DNA from: Neiella litorisoli
Lineage (GTDB): Bacteria > Pseudomonadota > Gammaproteobacteria > Enterobacterales > Neiellaceae
Direction of reading: 5' to 3'
Assembly (NCBI RefSeq): GCF_014773395.1
Contig: NZ_JACXAF010000003.1
Location: forward strand, 248,001 to 312,000
Length of the DNA stretch: 64,000 nucleotides
The notes beneath the pieces are model-generated. The model was given only the letters and a program-made list of their open reading frames with translations, made no database searches and had not been told where the DNA came from. This document shows, in pieces, positions 46,820-54,941 of the stretch. Both the position numbers and the translations under genes were made by a program. Within the stretch, counting starts at the first letter, position 1. The number at the start of each line of letters is the position of its first letter.

Positions 46820-48135
46820 GAGCCGCCTCCATTTTTGTTTTCTAATACTTGAGTACGAACGGTCACGGCATTGCGGTGCGCATCCAGCCCTTCCGCATCG
46901 GCAATGGCCGTAACAATTGGCGCCAGACCTGCCAAGCCATCGGCGGTCAGTTCTTGCACGGTAAAGCGCTTGCAGAAGTCATTCAGACTCAGGCTCGAAT
47001 AAGTGCGTACGTAACCGTACGTGGGCAATACGTGGTTGGTGCCGCTGGCGTAATCGCCAACGGATTCGGGCGTCCAATCGCCTAAAAATACCGAGCCGGC
47101 GTGTTGAATGGCGTTCAGGTACTGGCGAGGATTTTCGGTTTGGACAATCAAGTGCTCAGGGCCATATTCGTTGGAAATGGCGACTGCCTCGGTCATGTCA
47201 GCACAAACAATGGCAATACTGTTGTCCAGTGCTTGTTCGGCAATACCGGCGCGGCTGAGCTCAGCCAGCTGACGAGCCAAAGCTTCATTGACTTCATCAG
47301 CCAGTTTGTCCGATGGCGTCACCACCACGACTTGTGAATCTGGACCGTGCTCCGCTTGTGACAGCAGATCGGCCGCAATAAAGTCAGCATTGGCACGCTC
47401 ATCGGCAATTACCAATACTTCTGATGGGCCGGCAGGCATATCAATTGCGGCGCCGCCAATGGCTTGCGATACCTGACGCTTAGCTTCAGTAACAAAGCTG
47501 TTACCCGGGCCGTAAATTTTATCGACTTTCGGCACGCTCTCGGTGCCAAAGGCCAACGCGGCAACGGCTTGGGCGCCACCGACTTGATAGATCTCATCAA
47601 TGCCACATAAGCTGGCGGCATAAACAATCTCTGGAGCAATCGGCGGAGGTGAGACCAATACCTTGCGGCCACAACCGGCGATTTCAGCCGGCACACCCAA
47701 CATCAATACGGTGCTCGGTAGCGGCGCTGAGCCGCCGGGAATATATAAACCCACCGCTTCAATCGCACGACTGTGCATTTCACACAATACGCCGGGTTGG
47801 GTTTCGACCGAAAGCGGCCGATGGACTTGTGCCGCGTGGAAACTGCGAATATTGCGATAGGCTTCGCGCAAGGCGGTTTTTAGCGAGGCAGGCAGACTGT
47901 CGCATGCTTGTTTCATTGCCTCGTCAGAGAGGCGAATGTCCACTAACTCGACCTTATCAAATTGGGCGCTGAGTGCTTTGAGCGCCGCATCACCTTCGGT
48001 TTTGACTCGGTCAATAATGCCGGTCACCGTAGCGGTAATGCTGTCAGACGCCGCCATAGCCGGACGCAGCAACACTTGTTGTTGCTCGGCTGGTGTTAGC
48101 GCTGACCATAAAACCTTTTTCATGCTAAGAGTCAT
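46816..48135 (-). CDS. hisD: Histidinol dehydrogenase
   Basis: 439-residue zinc enzyme for the last two steps of histidine synthesis. [47 protein letters not shown] and [11 protein letters not shown] (metal and catalytic residues) are present. ATG 48135 is used since GGAG lies 11 bases before; an ATG four codons later has no ribosome site. Eight bases after hisG. Confidence 0.97.
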   Translation of the reverse strand: MTLSMKKVLWSALTPAEQQQVLLRPAMAASDSITATVTGIIDRVKTEGDAALKALSAQFDKVELVDIRLSDEAMKQACDSLPASLKTALREAYRNIRSFHAAQVHRPLSVETQPGVLCEMHSRAIEAVGLYIPGGSAPLPSTVLMLGVPAEIAGCGRKVLVSPPPIAPEIVYAASLCGIDEIYQVGGAQAVAALAFGTESVPKVDKIYGPGNSFVTEAKRQVSQAIGGAAIDMPAGPSEVLVIADERANADFIAADLLSQAEHGPDSQVVVVTPSDKLADEVNEALARQLAELSRAGIAEQALDNSIAIVCADMTEAVAISNEYGPEHLIVQTENPRQYLNAIQHAGSVFLGDWTPESVGDYASGTNHVLPTYGYVRTYSSLSLNDFCKRFTVQELTADGLAGLAPIVTAIADAEGLDAHRNAVTVRTQVLENKNGGGS

Positions 48136-48143
48136 GACAGGTG

Positions 48144-49043
48144 TTACTCCATCATTTTTTCAATCGGCAATACCAAGATTGAGCTGGCGCCCAGTTCTTT
48201 GAGTTGTTCCATGGTTTCCCAGAACAGGTTTTCTGAGCTGACCACGTGAACGGCAACGGCTTCGTCAGTGTGGGCCAGTGGCAGTACCGTTGGGTTTTCT
48301 GCACCAGGCAATAGGCTGACGACTTGCTCCAATTTGTCTTTTGGCGAGTGGAGCATGATGTACTTGCTCTCTTTCGCTTGCATCACTGCGCCAATGCGGG
48401 TGAGGAGTTTATCGACCAACTCTTGTTTGGCAGGCTCTAGCGCCTCGCTGCGCTGGATCAGGCGCGCTTGTGAGCGGAAAATAACGTCGGTTTCGCGCAG
48501 GCCATTGGCTTCCAGCGTGGCTCCGGTTGAAACGAGATCGCAGATGGCATCGGCTAAACCTGCGCGTGGCGCCACTTCGACCGAGCCAGTGAGCATACAA
48601 GACTGGAATTTCACGCCTTGCTCGTTAAGGTAACGACGCAGCAGCTCTGGGTAAGAAGTGGCAATGCGCAACCCTTGCAGATCTTGTGGCCCGCTGTAAT
48701 CCATTTCGTTCGGCACCGCGAGCGATAAGCGGCAGCCGCCAAAGCCTAGTTGGGTCAGTGATTTGAACTCAGATGGCTCACCGGCACGGGCTCGCATCAT
48801 GGTTTCTTCTTCAAGGACGTTTTCACCGATGACGCCAAGATCACAAATGCCGTCCATGATCAGGCCTGGGATATCATCGTCGCGCACTCGCAACACATCA
48901 ATCGGTTGGTTGGTGCTATGAGCAATCAAGCGTTGATCGTGAATATTAAATTTCACACCACAGCTAGCGAGCAGGGCATAAGTTTTTTCACTGAGGCGAC
49001 CAGATTTCTGAATCGCGATACGCAGTCTTGAATTGTCCAACAT
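48144..49043 (-). CDS. hisG: ATP phosphoribosyltransferase HisG, long form
   Basis: 299-residue first enzyme of histidine synthesis, with the C-terminal regulatory domain (residues about 225-299, ending [13 protein letters not shown]) that gives feedback inhibition by histidine. [12 protein letters not shown] and [12 protein letters not shown] (PRPP loop) are present. ATG 49043 chosen: AGGAA lies seven bases upstream and the length equals E. coli HisG; the longer frame to 49064 enters the attenuator. Confidence 0.97.
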   Translation of the reverse strand: MLDNSRLRIAIQKSGRLSEKTYALLASCGVKFNIHDQRLIAHSTNQPIDVLRVRDDDIPGLIMDGICDLGVIGENVLEEETMMRARAGEPSEFKSLTQLGFGGCRLSLAVPNEMDYSGPQDLQGLRIATSYPELLRRYLNEQGVKFQSCMLTGSVEVAPRAGLADAICDLVSTGATLEANGLRETDVIFRSQARLIQRSEALEPAKQELVDKLLTRIGAVMQAKESKYIMLHSPKDKLEQVVSLLPGAENPTVLPLAHTDEAVAVHVVSSENLFWETMEQLKELGASSILVLPIEKMME

Positions 49044-49068
49044 GATGTATTTCCTAAAAAGCAAAGCT

Positions 49069-49109
49069 AAAAAATAAAAAACCCTCGGGGGCCGGGCCTT
49101 CCGAGGGTT
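49069..49109 (-). terminator. his attenuator terminator
   Basis: On the minus strand, perfect 9-base stem AACCCTCGG/CCGAGGGTT followed by a T-rich tract, between hisL and hisG. Its left arm and loop contain GGAAGGC, which can instead pair with the preceding GCCTTCC to form an antiterminator. This is the classic histidine attenuation layout. Confidence 0.9.
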
Positions 49110-49141
49110 CTTGCACTATGGCTGACACACCGTTGGAAGGC

Positions 49142-49161
49142 TAATCGACCTTCCACGCATC
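49142..49161 (-). promoter_or_regulatory. his attenuator pause/antiterminator stem
   Basis: On the minus strand GGAAGG-TCGATTAG-CCTTCC forms a stem just after the leader peptide. CCTTCC can switch to the GGAAGG in the terminator arm when ribosomes stall at the His codons. Confidence 0.75.
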
Positions 49162-49175
49162 CCGCTCCTGAAAGG

Positions 49176-49223
49176 TCAACTTTCTGGATGGTGATGATGA
49201 TGGAGTGTGTTGTTCAAACGCAT
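49176..49223 (-). CDS. hisL: his operon leader peptide HisL
   Basis: 15-residue leader MRLNNTLHHHHHPES with five consecutive His codons (CAT, CAT, CAT, CAC, CAT), like E. coli HisL with seven. Low charged tRNA-His stalls the ribosome here and lets hisGDCBHA be transcribed. GGCTGACA at the start of the leader and TGTCAGCC after it (plus-strand 49120-49127 and 49223-49230) form an enclosing stem. Confidence 0.93.
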   Translation of the reverse strand: MRLNNTLHHHHHPES

Positions 49224-49247
49224 GTCAGCCACGTCATAATTTGGTGA

Positions 49248-49276
49248 TTTATAATCAGGTGGTTGAACCTACCCAA
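49248..49276 (-). promoter_or_regulatory. his operon promoter
   Basis: On the minus strand TTGGGT (49276-49271) and TATAAA (49253-49248) with a 17-base spacer, 25 bases before the HisL ATG. Good position for a sigma70 promoter; -35 is moderate. Confidence 0.6.
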
Positions 49277-49425
49277 GCTTGAATAAAAATGCAAGAAATT
49301 TTGTGATCCTATTCAAGGAACGGCATCTGCCATAGTGGTGTCAAATATTTGACGGCTGACTAAAGTTTGGCCAAGATACGTCGATAAAGAGCATGAAACA
49401 GCTAACTTGTTGAAAAGGATAAGCA

Positions 49426-49731
49426 ATGCCGAATCAAGATCTGATATTCCCCATCTTGCCGCGTCCGGCTCCGAAAGTGGAGCGGGAAAAAAGCAAGGTG
49501 CGTCAGATTGCCGAAAGGCCGGTGATCGCGACTTCTGAACAAGAGCAGCACCAGCCAACCCAAGATGAGCTTGACCGTATTGCTCGTGCGCTGGAGCAAC
49601 GCGATCGCCAGCGCAAACGTCATCCTCAATCGAAAAACAAAAAACTCAAAAAGTTGCAGCAAATGCAGCAGGGCTTTGACGAGCAAGAGCGCGATGACAA
49701 AGACGGCCCGCACTTAGATATCATGGCTTAG
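49426..49731 (+). CDS. Small charged protein, unknown
   Basis: 101-residue hydrophilic protein I do not recognise. N-terminus MPNQDLIFPILPRPAPKVE with a Pro-rich stretch; the rest is strongly charged and probably helical or disordered (IARALEQRDRQRKRHP, KNKKLKKLQQMQQG). No signal peptide. AAAAGGAT lies before the ATG. It converges with the kinase-like gene, overlapping its 3' end by four bases, so the two share no transcript. Confidence 0.65.
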   Translation: MPNQDLIFPILPRPAPKVEREKSKVRQIAERPVIATSEQEQHQPTQDELDRIARALEQRDRQRKRHPQSKNKKLKKLQQMQQGFDEQERDDKDGPHLDIMA

Positions 49732-50408
49732 CGACAGTTGACGGCTTCCGCGCGTCGGTTAACCGCTTTTTGTTTGCGCCATTGCTTAAAACGCCGCCAA
49801 GAGCGACTTAGCCAGCGGGTCTTTTCAACCAGCGCAACTATTGGCGCTTCGTCTGGGCGCAATAGCTTCCGATCACGTTTCCATTTGTATTTCACCACCG
49901 CCATGCGATCGAGCAGTTGGCTTAGCTCAAACAATTTACCCTTAATTTTGTTCAACAAACCCTTGCCTCGTTGGGGGCGAAAGGTGGCGGCACCAAAATC
50001 GAAGATGAAGGCCTGAGTTTGATTCAACATTAAGTTATTGCTGTGAAGATCGTTGTGACACACGCCTGCTTGGTGGATCTGATCAATTTTGCTTTCCAGT
50101 GAGCTGCTGTTGTGTCGGTTAATCCCCACTTTGCACTGCTTGAGCTTGCTCATGAGCAATTGATCAGCGCCGAAGGCAATGGGCTTGGGCACGTCTTTGA
50201 CGCGCCTTAATTTCAGCAAGGCAAACCATTCACGCCGCAATTGCCAGCGACAAATGGTTGCTCGAAACAATTTAGGACGAGCGGAATAATCCTTGAGGAT
50301 GTATTGCCGATTGTTTCGCTGAACTTCATATACATCAGCTTGTAATGGCCCATCTGCGGCCTGAATGAGGCGGCGATATTCGAAGGGCTTGATATCGAAA
50401 AACTTCAT
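49728..50408 (-). CDS. Kdo/RIO-type kinase-like protein
   Basis: 226-residue protein kinase-fold protein resembling LPS core (WaaP/KdkA) or RIO kinases. Visible motifs: Lys in YILKDYSARPKLFR (about residue 37), catalytic loop GVCHNDLHSNNLML (about 115-128) and metal motif FIFDFGAATFRPQRGKG. No membrane span. Very basic C-terminus (SWRRFKQWRKQK), suited to a membrane or LPS substrate. The exact substrate is not shown. Confidence 0.78.
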   Translation of the reverse strand: MKFFDIKPFEYRRLIQAADGPLQADVYEVQRNNRQYILKDYSARPKLFRATICRWQLRREWFALLKLRRVKDVPKPIAFGADQLLMSKLKQCKVGINRHNSSSLESKIDQIHQAGVCHNDLHSNNLMLNQTQAFIFDFGAATFRPQRGKGLLNKIKGKLFELSQLLDRMAVVKYKWKRDRKLLRPDEAPIVALVEKTRWLSRSWRRFKQWRKQKAVNRRAEAVNCR

Positions 50409-50760
50409 CGCAACTACTTAAATCTAGAACCTGTTGATCTTTGGTGTATGATTTTTGTTCGTTCAAAATGCTCTTTTGAGCAAGAAGCGAGCTATGCCGT
50501 ATAGCAATCTATATAAATAGCGAGCGACGTAGCGAAATGAGCATTTTGACGAACCCTTCGGGCAGCGTTTATTGGCAATTTATTCAGCGTCAGCGATTAT
50601 TCATTGACGGCCAGTCAACTTCATAATCACTTCCTTGCCTAAATCACCAATAAATTGCTGCAAAAACACACAGCAAAGATCAACAGGCTCTAGTTCAAAA
50701 CAAAAACAGGGGCGCAGGATAAAAGCAGTTAGCTGACTAAAAGCTGAACAAATCGCGAGC
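50409..50760. other. Intergenic region containing a MITE-like element
   Basis: 352 bases between kinase-like gene and tspO, filled mainly by the inverted-repeat element at 50424-50693. No gene is supported. Lower-scale structure: internal inverted repeats TTCGTTCAAAATGCTC and GAGCATTTTGACGAA. Confidence 0.6.
50424..50693. mobile_element. MITE-like element, IS630-type ends
   Basis: 270-base non-coding segment with terminal inverted repeats CTAGAACCTGTTGATCTTTG and CAAAGATCAACAGGCTCTAG matching at 19 of 20 positions. Both ends sit in CTAG, which fits insertion of IS630/Tc1-type elements into CTAG with TA duplication. Inner inverted repeats near 50457-50473 and 50538-50553, and CAATTTATT/AATAAATTG further in, would fold the whole into a long hairpin. 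No transposase gene. A matching solo end lies at 41166-41179. Confidence 0.8.
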
Positions 50761-51285
50761 TCATAGCAGGGCCGGGTTATGCTGCCAGAGCCAAAAGTTC
50801 AGCACGGCCGCAAAGGATACCCAAGCGAGATAGGGCACGAGCAACAGCGCGGCTACCTTGTTGATGGCGGCAAAGCGACGCAGTACCGCCACAATCAGCA
50901 GCCATAAAATGATGATGTTGACCAAAGATGCCGCTCCTAACTGCCAAGCAAAGAACAGCCAACTCCACAGCGCATTGGGGAGCAGATGGACTAGGAATAA
51001 GGTCAGCGCGGATTGTCGCATTGGCTGCGCGTGCTGACGCCAAATCAACCATGCTGAAATGGCCATCATGGTATACAAGGTGAGCCAAACCGGACCGAAC
51101 ACCCAACCCGGTGGTGACCACCAAGGTTGCGTCAGCATGGCGTAAAATTCTCGGCTGTTTATCGATGCAATGGCGCCAATGAATGACACTAGGTGACACA
51201 AGCCAACAAAAGCCAATAAAACCAGCGCTTGTTGTTTCCCGCTGGGGCGCTGTTGATGATTGAGGTGCTGTGCGGTGATTGCCAT
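50761..51285 (-). CDS. tspO: TspO/MBR-family membrane protein
   Basis: 174-residue five-span membrane protein of the TspO/peripheral benzodiazepine receptor family, which binds porphyrins and affects tetrapyrrole and stress responses. PWWSPPGWVFGPVWLTLY is the family hallmark; NALWSWLFF and the last span LAWVSFAAVLNFWLW follow. ATG 51285 after GGAG is chosen, since an upstream frame to 51369 overlaps the flavoprotein gene. It lies 16 bases after that gene, so they are probably cotranscribed; a similar pairing with photolyase-linked redox proteins occurs in other gammaproteobacteria. Confidence 0.9.
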   Translation of the reverse strand: MAITAQHLNHQQRPSGKQQALVLLAFVGLCHLVSFIGAIASINSREFYAMLTQPWWSPPGWVFGPVWLTLYTMMAISAWLIWRQHAQPMRQSALTLFLVHLLPNALWSWLFFAWQLGAASLVNIIILWLLIVAVLRRFAAINKVAALLLVPYLAWVSFAAVLNFWLWQHNPALL

Positions 51286-51301
51286 TAATTTTGCTCCATT
51301 G

Positions 51302-52318
51302 CTAGCGGCTGACCATCTGCTCGACGGCATGGATCGCGGACCAATAGGCGCCTTCGATTCGCCCACCATGACACCAATCGCCGATCACAGCGAGCCGTTG
51401 CTTGCTGTCGAACAAGGGCGCCTGTTGTTGCTGACTTGGTTTGAAGTGAGCATAACGCCAAAAGTGATGGTATTCATGTACCGTGTCTAACTCATGAGCC
51501 AATGTTTTGCTAAGCCAAGCCTTGGCATCGGCAATGATCTGCTGTGGTTGGTGATATCGCTGTGTCTCAGAAGCCGGTGTGCAATGGCTCTGGGTGTGTT
51601 GTGCAGAGTATTGCGGAGAGAAGTGCAGTAGCCAGACATCATCACAGCCTGCGGGCTTGATCCGCTCAGGCTTGGCAGATAGTCGAGACAACCAAGACAC
51701 GGTATCGTCACCAAATACCCCTTGTATGGTAGGGCAGACGCTGCCTTTGGTAGCAAGCACTACCGCCCAACAGGGCAGTAATGCGTCTTGTTGGGCGGCG
51801 GCTTGAGGCATCCGCTCCGACACTAATTGACGAGCCTGCGTGGCAGGAATGGCGACCACCAACCATTGATAGGCTCCCCATTCTGCGCCGCTGTGATCGG
51901 TCAAATACCAGTTTTGATGACGCCGTTCAATGGCCGTTACAGTGACGTTCAGCTGCAGTTTGAGGTTTGCTGCGAGATGGTGTGCGATGCTGTTCATATT
52001 GGGCGTACCAACGAACCGCTCGGTATCGTCGGGCGACAGCTGCAATTGGCCGCCAATCATTTTATGTGGAGTAAAGGTCCAGCGCTGAGCGGCGCCACAG
52101 TCGAGCCACTGTTTGACTTGTTGGCGAAAGCGAGGCGCTCGAGCGGTAAAATACTGGGCGCCGGTATCAACGGTGGCCCAACTCAAACGCTTGCTGGCGA
52201 GGCGGCCACCGCGGCCTCGTGATTTTTCAAACACATCCACATCGTAGCCAAGTCCCTGCAGCTCTCTGGCTGCGCACAGGCCTGCTATCCCTGCTCCTAT
52301 CACTGCAACTCGGGTCAA
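51302..52318 (-). CDS. FAD-dependent amine oxidase-like (renalase-type) protein
   Basis: 338-residue flavoprotein. Dinucleotide motif VAVIGAGIAGLCAARELQGLG, KSRGRGGRLASKR and VDTGAQYFTAR match the renalase-like branch of the FAD amine-oxidase family, as does the C-terminal AVIGDWCHGGRIEGAYWSA. Substrate unknown. It directly precedes tspO on the same strand. Confidence 0.87.
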   Translation of the reverse strand: MTRVAVIGAGIAGLCAARELQGLGYDVDVFEKSRGRGGRLASKRLSWATVDTGAQYFTARAPRFRQQVKQWLDCGAAQRWTFTPHKMIGGQLQLSPDDTERFVGTPNMNSIAHHLAANLKLQLNVTVTAIERRHQNWYLTDHSGAEWGAYQWLVVAIPATQARQLVSERMPQAAAQQDALLPCWAVVLATKGSVCPTIQGVFGDDTVSWLSRLSAKPERIKPAGCDDVWLLHFSPQYSAQHTQSHCTPASETQRYHQPQQIIADAKAWLSKTLAHELDTVHEYHHFWRYAHFKPSQQQQAPLFDSKQRLAVIGDWCHGGRIEGAYWSAIHAVEQMVSR

Positions 52319-52399
52319 CTTTAGATTCCAATATATCGGGATTGAGTTGACTGGTACGGAGCCGCGTCAGTGAATGATCAATGGATGCCAGCGATGAGA

Positions 52400-54829
52400 T
52401 TAGCGGATCCAGGCATAGCTGAATTTGACAAAGGCGCGGCGATCATTGGCTTCTAAATCAGAAAACTCTTCGTTGGTGTCTTGATATTCCGAGTAGCCGG
52501 CATAAAACACCGTTTGCGGGTTGATTTTATAGGCATATAAAAATTCAAATGAGAAGTCGCGACTGTGCGCATCAATGTCTTCTGGGTCGTCATAGAGATA
52601 ATTGTTTGGGTTCCGCGCATTATTTTTGTAGATCAGGCTGCCGCGCAGAAAACTCTGTACGTTGAATTGATACGTAGCGCGGAAATCGGTTAGCCGAGCA
52701 ATAAAGACATTGGCGCCGTCGGCATCGAGATCGCGGTAGGTTTGTCGTAGTTTTAACTGCAGGTGTTGATTAGGGCTCCAATCAATCACAGTGCGCAGCA
52801 AACGTTTAGTGCCCAATCGGTTGCTGGCAAAATCAATGGCATCGCCGTATTCGAGTTTGGCACTCAGGTATAAGCCCGCAAACGGCTTCACGTCGGTAAA
52901 CAGCTGGAATATGTCCATGTTAAACAGCGTGGTGTTGCCATCAATATCGAGCGAACTCTGGTCTATCCGTTTACCGACAAGATCGCGGCGGGTGTAAGCA
53001 AGGTAGATTTCGCTTTCGTAATTAGCATCCAAACGGGCGCTGACATCGAATTCTTTTTCAATGAGTTCGCCGTCGTCGTTGTGGGTAATATCCCAATCGG
53101 AATAGATGCGAAACTTTTGCCACCAGGCACCGTCGCTATCGTTATACCAATAGCGCGCGCCAGCCACTTGTTTGCGCTGATAATCGACTTTGCCAATAAA
53201 GCCTAAATCGCCACGAAAGCCACTATTTTGCTGCTCGAAACCAAGTTTATAGAACCAGTCTCTGCCATCGTGGATAAAGCTTGTCCGCAGGGCATGACCG
53301 GAAAACGTCTGTTCTTTATCGGTGCGCAGGACTTGTTCGTTGATATCGCAGCCGCTCAAATCGCAGTCTTCTACTTGTTGTGGTTGGCAATCCACGCCAT
53401 CGTCGGTATCACAAAATTGTTGATACAGATCGTCTGGGTATTCGGTGCGTGAATACAATTTTTGCAGCTGGAAGACATCGGTGTCGTTAAACCGAATTCG
53501 ACCGTCAATGCCATGGACTTGGTTACGGTAGTCATCAGCCTGACGCAGGGTGGAGATCCAGCCTAGGGTGATGTCTTGGGTGTAATCATAGTTGTAGCGC
53601 AAAGCGGCATTGGTTGATTCATCATCTAACTCGGCAACTGACGAGCCGCGGTTACCGGGGATCAAAATATTGGTGGTCTCATCATCGGCAACAAACAGAC
53701 CAAAGGAGTGGTTATTGTGGCGGCCGGTGATCTTGCCACCGTAATTGGGGGCGTAAATATTGCGGGTGTAGACGAGGTTGTAATCGGTCGAAAAATAATC
53801 GGCATTGTCGAGGAAAAACGGCCGCTTTTCTTTCACAAATAGAGTAAAGGTGTTGTTGATGCTCAGCTGAGCCTGATCGGTTTCAACGGTTGAAAAGTCG
53901 GGATTGAGGGTGGCATTAAATAGAATATCTGGGGTAATGCCCCAGCGCACATCAAGACTCGGTTCAAATTCGTTGTCTGATTGCCATGGTTGATCTTGTT
54001 CTCGGGTTTCATCGCGAGCGATCACCAACGACGGCGTGACGATGAGATTCTGGCCTTGTTTGGCATTGGCAAAGCCTCTGGCTGTTGCCAGTTGGCACAG
54101 TTCGCATTTGTTGCCGCGGTCCAAGCGAATATTGGAAATTCGCAAATTTTGTTCGCGCGGGTAGCGTCGGAGTAGTTCAATTCCCCAGTCTTGGGGCTGG
54201 TCACTCTCGCGAAAGTTGAGCATACGAAACGGCAGCGCCATTTCGACCACGTAACCTTGGTCGTTAATGTGGCCTTTGCTGTCCCAAATGCCGTCCCAAG
54301 CATCGCTTTCGTTGCCGGTTAGCTCATTTTCGATGCCATCAATTTGCACCCCCAGCGGGTTGCTTAAAAAACGGTAAGCGAGATTTTGATTGTTGTAAGT
54401 GTCTAATTTGACGCCGACGATATCATCGCCCCAGGATTTGTCGCGATCTTTTAAAAAGGCGCGAATTCGCTCTGGGTTAGGATCGTGAGCAATAAAGCCA
54501 ATGTACAAACTGGCGCCATCTTCAATCAGTAACGCCTGAGTTTTTACAGGGCTTGGGGTATTGTCAAACGGCCGCGTGACAATATCGAGTTCTACCACGG
54601 TCGCTTGCTGCCAAGCTGCTTCATCAAGCTTGCCATCGACTGAGATCGCAAGCTCGGTTTTGGCGACGGTAATGATTTGTTGATTGGCCGACGACGCTTC
54701 GGCTGGCACCAAACAGCATGCTAACAAGTAGCAAGCGGCGGCAAATGTTGAGCGAATTAACAACTGATATTCCTTACTACGAATCAGTGACAAAGCGCCT
54801 GATATGACGACTTTTAACGAGTTCGCCAT
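52400..54829 (-). CDS. DUF5916 outer-membrane protein with CBM9-like domain
   Basis: 809-residue exported protein. Signal region at about 25-46 (TFAAACYLLACCLVPAEA), then a CBM9-like domain (ISVDGKLDEAAWQQ, YIGFIAHDPNPERIRA, VVEMALPFRML) and a long C-terminal beta-barrel-type part (about 260-809) with alternating aromatic strands ending in FVKFSYAWIR. Such proteins are thought to act at the outer membrane on oligosaccharide or other polymers; substrate unknown. Same strand as the cyanophycinase, 112 bases after it, but no direct link is shown. KEKRPFF motif is typical of the family. Confidence 0.85.
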   Translation of the reverse strand: MANSLKVVISGALSLIRSKEYQLLIRSTFAAACYLLACCLVPAEASSANQQIITVAKTELAISVDGKLDEAAWQQATVVELDIVTRPFDNTPSPVKTQALLIEDGASLYIGFIAHDPNPERIRAFLKDRDKSWGDDIVGVKLDTYNNQNLAYRFLSNPLGVQIDGIENELTGNESDAWDGIWDSKGHINDQGYVVEMALPFRMLNFRESDQPQDWGIELLRRYPREQNLRISNIRLDRGNKCELCQLATARGFANAKQGQNLIVTPSLVIARDETREQDQPWQSDNEFEPSLDVRWGITPDILFNATLNPDFSTVETDQAQLSINNTFTLFVKEKRPFFLDNADYFSTDYNLVYTRNIYAPNYGGKITGRHNNHSFGLFVADDETTNILIPGNRGSSVAELDDESTNAALRYNYDYTQDITLGWISTLRQADDYRNQVHGIDGRIRFNDTDVFQLQKLYSRTEYPDDLYQQFCDTDDGVDCQPQQVEDCDLSGCDINEQVLRTDKEQTFSGHALRTSFIHDGRDWFYKLGFEQQNSGFRGDLGFIGKVDYQRKQVAGARYWYNDSDGAWWQKFRIYSDWDITHNDDGELIEKEFDVSARLDANYESEIYLAYTRRDLVGKRIDQSSLDIDGNTTLFNMDIFQLFTDVKPFAGLYLSAKLEYGDAIDFASNRLGTKRLLRTVIDWSPNQHLQLKLRQTYRDLDADGANVFIARLTDFRATYQFNVQSFLRGSLIYKNNARNPNNYLYDDPEDIDAHSRDFSFEFLYAYKINPQTVFYAGYSEYQDTNEEFSDLEANDRRAFVKFSYAWIR

Positions 54830-54941
54830 TTATTGGCTGCAAAACTACTAAATCGTAACATTTTTATTACCGCCGCCGAGCTGATCTGGATTTGATAAAG
54901 CTCCTAATAATTGGTCATAACAGACTGTTCGTACTGAATCT

